Assembly (NCBI GenBank): GCA_964510955.1
Contig: CAZEDW010000003.1
Span: 1-64,000 of the forward strand
Direction: 5' to 3'
Length of the DNA: 64,000 nt
From: JAFLCM01 sp964510955
GTDB lineage: Bacteria > Planctomycetota > Phycisphaerae > Phycisphaerales > UBA1924
The translations under genes and the position numbers were made by a program. Position 1 is the first letter of the stretch; each line of letters opens with the position of its first letter. A model generated the notes under the pieces. The model saw nothing but the letters and a program-made list of their open reading frames with translations, made no database searches and had not been told where the DNA came from. Positions 60,137 to 64,000 of this stretch are shown piece after piece.

Positions 60137-61087
60137 TCACCCCAAGAGCTTCAGGGCGCGCAGCTCGTTCATCGGCTCCTCGAACGAGCAACTGCCAAAG
60201 CTGATCGCGAAGTTCTCACGCACCAGCGCCAGCTTGCCCGTGGAGAGGCGCACGTGACGCCACGCAACGCCTTGGTCGGAGAACTTGATCTGCGACGCGT
60301 CGCGCTCCTGCAGAAGCTCGGCGGCGTCAGACTCGGACCCCTCGCCGGTCCGCAGCAGGGCCGCCGCCAGGAAAACATTGAGGAATCCGAACATCGCGCC
60401 ACTGGGGCAGGCGGGCTCGTAGGTGAGCGGGAAATCTCCGGCTACCGGGTGATGCAGGCCGGCGGTGGCCTTGAACGCCACGTCGGCGCCGCGGCAGGCG
60501 TTGATGAACCTGGCCAGGTCCCGCGCCGCGGGGAACGCATCGGGCGTCAGTCCCCCGGTGCGCACCTTGGCCCTCCCGCCGGTGCCCGCCAGGGCCGCGA
60601 TGAACCCGCGCGGGTCGGCGGCGATGGGGAACTCAAAGAACGCGTCGAGCTGCTCGGGCACGATCTCCATGAGCCGGTCGACGTCGCGCGGCGCCCCCAC
60701 CTTGAGCTCGATGGTGTCGATCACCGCGCCCGCGGACGTGACCGATGAGGGCTCGTGCTCGCCGGGGTCTTCCGGCGCGTTGCGCTGGTTGAACGCGAAG
60801 ACCTCGTCAATGTCTTTGTCGGCGTTGTCGCCCACCAGGGCGCTGATGAGCCACGGCTCCGCCGGCGCGCCGGGCGAGCCGGGGGCGCTGAACAGCGGCG
60901 CCGCAGAACGCTCAAACTCAGCCAGACGGGACACCGGGACGACGAACCGGCACAGCGCCCACGCATCCGGCCCCGCGAGGTACTTCGCGTAGTTGGTCAC
61001 GGCGGGCGCCATGTCTAGCTTCGCCGGCGGGAACAGCCCGGCGTAGTCGATCAGCGAGGAGCAGAGAGTTTCAACGGGTTGCAGCAC
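60137..61087 (-). CDS. Conserved protein of unknown function
   Basis: The 316-residue soluble protein starts at GTG 61085-61087 with AGG upstream. Its start TLCSSLIDYAGLFPPAKLDM, with APAVTNYAKYLAGPDAWALC, looks conserved in style, and the part FKATAGLHHPVAGDFPLTYE with HGFLNVFLA-like MFGFLNVFLAAALLRTG is reminiscent of TIM-barrel-type sugar enzymes, but I cannot assign a family. No signal peptide and no membrane span are seen. It precedes recR on the same strand with a 50-base gap. Confidence 0.7.
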   Translation of the reverse strand: MLQPVETLCSSLIDYAGLFPPAKLDMAPAVTNYAKYLAGPDAWALCRFVVPVSRLAEFERSAAPLFSAPGSPGAPAEPWLISALVGDNADKDIDEVFAFNQRNAPEDPGEHEPSSVTSAGAVIDTIELKVGAPRDVDRLMEIVPEQLDAFFEFPIAADPRGFIAALAGTGGRAKVRTGGLTPDAFPAARDLARFINACRGADVAFKATAGLHHPVAGDFPLTYEPACPSGAMFGFLNVFLAAALLRTGEGSESDAAELLQERDASQIKFSDQGVAWRHVRLSTGKLALVRENFAISFGSCSFEEPMNELRALKLLG

Positions 61088-61226
61088 GTCTGGGCCTGAT
61101 GAACAGGCCCGCCCACCGATGGGCGGCCCGTCCCTGGGTACCCCGCCGGTCCCCGGCGGGTCTGAAGTCGACCATCCTCGGCACGCCGGGGGACCGGCGT
61201 GACGCCCGCGGTCCCGGGTGCACCCC

Positions 61227-61457
61227 TTAGTCCTGGTGGGTCCTGCGGCTGGGCATGAGGTTGGCCCCTACGGCAGCCGCCACGCACACAACCGCCACCA
61301 GCAGCACCAGCGCGATCGGCACGCTTCCGGGGTCCTCGGCCTTGGGCGGGCGCACGATGTCCGATTCGGCCCCGAGAGCCGCGAGTGACGCCGTCAACAG
61401 CACGGTCACGCCCACGCCGAGGCGGGCCAGCAGTCGAGCACCTGATCGGGTTCGCAT
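61227..61457 (-). CDS. Small two-span membrane protein
   Basis: The 76-residue product from ATG 61455-61457 has a hydrophobic N-terminal stretch (LLARLGVGVTVLLTASLAAL) and a second at the C-terminal half (VPIALVLLVAVVCVAAAVGA), with a short charged loop between. Without homologue knowledge it could be an exported peptide with signal sequence plus anchor, or a two-span membrane peptide. Function unknown. It lies alone between two minus-strand genes. Confidence 0.5.
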   Translation of the reverse strand: MRTRSGARLLARLGVGVTVLLTASLAALGAESDIVRPPKAEDPGSVPIALVLLVAVVCVAAAVGANLMPSRRTHQD

Positions 61458-61552
61458 GACGCAAGTGTAGCCGAACAGGCGCACCGCCAGCGAGGGGCCG
61501 CATGGCCCGAAATCCGGGCCGGCCGGCACCCCGAACACACCCTCAGGCGCGG

Positions 61553-62440
61553 TCAAAGATCGTCATCTTCAAGCTGGTCGCCGGCCTTGGCGGCCTTTGC
61601 CCGGGGCTTGGCGCCCTCGGTCACCGCGTCGCGGCATGCCGCTTCAAGCGCCTGGTGCAGCTTCTCGTGGGTCACCACGGTGTGCAGTCGCTCGAAGAGG
61701 TCGTCCACGCGCGACGCCCCGTCGAGCCCCGAGTCGACCGATGCGATGGCGCGGTCGCCCAGCGCCTCGCAGGCTTCCTGGAACCACTGGAGCGTCGGTT
61801 TCTCCCCCTTGGGAGGGCGGACATACGCCCGCACCGTCACCGGCCCGATCATCACCACGGGCCAGTCGCCCGGCCTGCGATCGAGCTTGAGCGATTTCAC
61901 AGCCGGCTCGCGGGCCAGGACCAGCACGGGCACCTCGTCACGCGTGGCCCGATCGCGGAACTCCCGGGCATCCGCCCCGACCATCGGCGGCTCGAACAGG
62001 TAGCACCCGGGCTTGATCTTTTTGTTTTCAGGCCACGCCTCAGTGACAACAGTCAGCTTGCCGGCGTCCGCCGCCAGCAGCCGGTTCTGGCGCCTGGCCT
62101 CCTGCAGCGGCAGCAGGATCCGGGCCATCGCCTCGTAGTCATGCACAGAGTGGGCCAGGTCCAGGGCCTCGGCGGCGGCGCGTTCGGCCTCGAAATAGTG
62201 CGTCTCAACCAGCGCGCGGCTCGCCAAGTCCATCAGGCTCTCGATTCGGGCGGCGGGCTTGGCGGCTTTGGTCATGGGCTGGTCGGCCTGATCCGTCGAA
62301 ACTTCCCCGTCCCGGGGAAGGCGAGCCGTCGGTGAGGCACCGTACGCTCCGGAACGCCCGGGCAGGGCCCACGGGCGCTGATCCGGACCGGTCGTCGCGC
62401 CGGGCTCGGCGCCCATCCACGAGGGCATCGCGCTGGCCAT
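61553..62440 (-). CDS. Conserved helical protein of unknown function
   Basis: ATG 62438-62440 is chosen because AAGGGGGG lies about ten bases upstream and the codon is only four bases from the stop of the preceding gene, implying coupling. The 295-residue product starts with 55 low-complexity residues; the rest contains TPR-like helices (IESLMDLASRALVETHYFEA, AAEALDLAHSVHDYEAMARI) and a beta-rich part (VPVLVLAREPAVKSLKLDRR, PVVMIGPVTVRAYVRPPKG) with a Leu-rich end. No membrane segment. The family is not recognised. A shorter start at ATG 62275 is possible. Confidence 0.65.
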   Translation of the reverse strand: MASAMPSWMGAEPGATTGPDQRPWALPGRSGAYGASPTARLPRDGEVSTDQADQPMTKAAKPAARIESLMDLASRALVETHYFEAERAAAEALDLAHSVHDYEAMARILLPLQEARRQNRLLAADAGKLTVVTEAWPENKKIKPGCYLFEPPMVGADAREFRDRATRDEVPVLVLAREPAVKSLKLDRRPGDWPVVMIGPVTVRAYVRPPKGEKPTLQWFQEACEALGDRAIASVDSGLDGASRVDDLFERLHTVVTHEKLHQALEAACRDAVTEGAKPRAKAAKAGDQLEDDDL

Positions 62441-62444
62441 GGTA

Positions 62445-63098
62445 TCAGCCCCCCTTGCCCGTGGTGCGGGGCGTTTTCGGCGTGCCGCCGAGCTTGCGGG
62501 CACGCCCGGTCCCCGTCGTGGGAGCCGCGCACGCCACCGCGAGTTCATTCAGCATCGACGCCCACTGCTCGCACAGGGGCGGCAGGTCGAAAGCCAGCAC
62601 GTCGGCCAGCGCACACCAGTCCTGCGCCGACAGGTGACGCTTGATCTGCATCAGGTCTCGCCCGAGGTCGGCGACCGCCTGGTTGCGAGCCTCTCCTCCG
62701 GCCTCGACCCCCAGCGCGCCCGCCAATTCCAACACCTGCTTGACCTTCTCCCAGCACTCCAGAACGTGCCGCAGATGCTCCATCGCCTCGGAGGTCTTGG
62801 AACTCTGGATCAGCTCCGCGGCCCGCTGCTGGCGCGGCGCAAGCTCTCTCACCGCGTCGGCGGCGAACATGAGCGAATCGCGCAGCAGCCGGGTCGCGTC
62901 CTCGGTCTTCAGGTGCAGCTCGGCGCCGAAGGGGTCCGCCGGCGGCGGTGAGACAAGCTCGCCCGCGGGGATCACCCGACCGTCGATCCGGGCCTCGATC
63001 ACCAGCCGATCCCCGGCCCGTTGCCGTGCCGCGGCGAGGGCGGACCCCAGGGTCGAACCGGCGTTGGGCAGTTGCTCTCCGTCCAGGTAGGTCCGCAT
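62445..63098 (-). CDS. Hypothetical protein coupled to the next gene
   Basis: The 217-residue soluble protein starts at ATG 63096-63098. The N-terminal part RTYLDGEQLPNAGSTLGSAL and RLVIEARIDGRVIPAGELVS looks like a small alpha/beta domain; the middle is helical (DSLMFAADAVRELAPRQQRA, SKTSEAMEHLRHVLECWEKV) and the C-terminus basic. No known domain. Its stop lies four bases before the next ATG, so the two probably form a translational unit and may interact. Confidence 0.65.
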   Translation of the reverse strand: MRTYLDGEQLPNAGSTLGSALAAARQRAGDRLVIEARIDGRVIPAGELVSPPPADPFGAELHLKTEDATRLLRDSLMFAADAVRELAPRQQRAAELIQSSKTSEAMEHLRHVLECWEKVKQVLELAGALGVEAGGEARNQAVADLGRDLMQIKRHLSAQDWCALADVLAFDLPPLCEQWASMLNELAVACAAPTTGTGRARKLGGTPKTPRTTGKGG

Positions 63099-63217
63099 AT
63101 CCCCGATACGTCGGCTTTTCGGGACCCTGACGTGAGGAATCCCGTCGATCCGGGCCCACAAAGGACCGCCGCCGCGATGCGTCCCGGACCGGTCAGCCTG
63201 TTGGGACAGGCCCTCCC

Positions 63218-64000
63218 CTATGGGCTGGGGCACGAGGTGCCGAACCGGGCGAGCAGCAGGACAAGATCGTTCAGATCAACCCGCCCATCGCCGTTCAAGT
63301 CTCCCCCCGTGACCGGAGCGACCGCCGAACCGAAGTGCGCCAGCATGATGGTCAGGTCGGCGGTGTTGATGGCTCGGTCATCGTTGAGGTCGGGAAGGCA
63401 GCTCAGCGTGACCAGGGCGGAGAACTCCCTTTCCGAGAGCACCTCGTACGCGCTTTGCGTCAGGTGGAAATGGTCCGTCCCGCCCGCCTGGTACCAACCC
63501 ATCGCCGCCATCTCGTCGGAGGTGGTGATCACGTCCAGCCTCAGCACGGAACACCGCGGCAGCTCACCGGCCAGGGCCGCCGCGGCCACCCGGTACGCCA
63601 CCAGCAGCGCATCGTCCGGGTTCGAGACCGGGTGTGAGACGGCAAACAGAAAGTACAGTTCGCCCGTGTCCCACCCGGCGTTCTGCCACAGAGCGGTCAG
63701 GCGCTGCACGATGGCCCTGAGATTGTCGGCGAACGCCTCCGGGCTCGCGCCGTCGGCATACGCCCCCGGTCCCAGCGAAGGTTGATCCTCGTTCCGGTCG
63801 TTCAGTCCGGTGCTCACGCGGACCAGGACCGCCTTGGAGGCTGCCTCGCCTTCACGGATGCGCGAGAAGCACATCCGCAGGTGCTCGTCGGGCACCGTGA
63901 GCAGACCAAGAGCCATGTCACGCGCCGACTGCCCGCCCCGCGCGTACAGCGTCGACACCGACGCCCCACGCTGCCGCGAGAGACTCAGCAGCCGCTGCGT
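63218..64000 (-). CDS. SGNH-hydrolase-like exported protein with dockerin tail (5' part outside window)
   Basis: The frame is open to the right edge, so the N-terminus is missing. The visible 260 residues contain SGNH/GDSL-like blocks: GGQSARDMALGLL, the SGNH block III-like VSTGLNDRNEDQP with Gly, Asn and Asp, and the block V-like GTDHFHLTQSAYEVL with Asp and His. The first block with the nucleophile Ser would lie outside. The C-terminus has two dockerin-like repeats, LPDLNDDRAINTADLTIMLA and GGDLNGDGRVDLNDLVLLLA, linked by a short Pro/Thr stretch. Such double repeats are typical of planctomycete exported enzymes. Substrate could be acyl or acetyl esters on polysaccharide; this is inference. 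Confidence 0.78.
   Translation of the reverse strand, partial: TQRLLSLSRQRGASVSTLYARGGQSARDMALGLLTVPDEHLRMCFSRIREGEAASKAVLVRVSTGLNDRNEDQPSLGPGAYADGASPEAFADNLRAIVQRLTALWQNAGWDTGELYFLFAVSHPVSNPDDALLVAYRVAAAALAGELPRCSVLRLDVITTSDEMAAMGWYQAGGTDHFHLTQSAYEVLSEREFSALVTLSCLPDLNDDRAINTADLTIMLAHFGSAVAPVTGGDLNGDGRVDLNDLVLLLARFGTSCPSP

Overview
The window is high-GC DNA from a Gram-negative planctomycete-like bacterium, most likely of class Phycisphaerae. The grounds are: several secreted proteins that end in a single or double dockerin-type EF-hand motif (GDVNGDGVINTADL type), prepilin-like proteins of the kind abundant in planctomycetes (RGFTLVELLVVVAVIALL), a PilMNOP-flavoured type II secretion cluster, and KDO synthesis (kdsA), which implies lipopolysaccharide. 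The taxonomic call is inference from protein families; there is no rRNA in the window.

Layout. 1-250: the DNA-binding end of a LuxR-type regulator. 250-5600: an accessory region with an N-terminally truncated IS256 transposase, an apparently intact IS110-family transposase whose leader can fold over its own ribosome-binding site, the 3' end of an IS5-type transposase, an AT-richer membrane protein of unknown function, and a REP-associated tyrosine transposase (RAYT) flanked on both sides by paired inverted palindromes. 5600-9250: a secreted dockerin-motif protein, a family 2 glycosyltransferase and a Cys/His-rich membrane protein. 9300-22150: one long minus-strand cluster for a type II secretion / pseudopilus machine (gspD, E, F, G, I, J, K, a PilP/GspC-like protein, a PilM/GspL-like protein, a PilO/GspM-like protein and a TPR lipoprotein), several genes overlapping by ATGA.

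22500-39900: mostly housekeeping genes (cobalamin-binding-like protein, mannose-1-phosphate guanylyltransferase, ruvA, a queuosine-precursor transporter-like protein, pcrA/uvrD helicase, NIF3-family protein, elbB, obg), mixed with planctomycete prepilin-like proteins and unknowns, ending with a CAU-anticodon tRNA that resembles tRNA-Ile2. 40000-46000: four consecutive minus-strand genes for exported proteins (P-domain protein, beta-helix protein, and two tandem HAF-like/Ig-like/dockerin paralogues). 46300-64000: mixed genes including kdsA, a class V aminotransferase, a GT-C glycosyltransferase, a hydrolase-NTF2 fusion, a LolA-like protein overlapping a large TPR metallopeptidase, recR, two coupled genes of unknown function, and a dockerin-ended SGNH-hydrolase-like protein that runs off the window.

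A coherent reading is that the secretion machine at 9.3-22 kb exports proteins such as the dockerin-ended ones encoded in the same window; this is a hypothesis from family knowledge and proximity. No CRISPR array, rRNA, phage structural module or recognisable defence island was seen.
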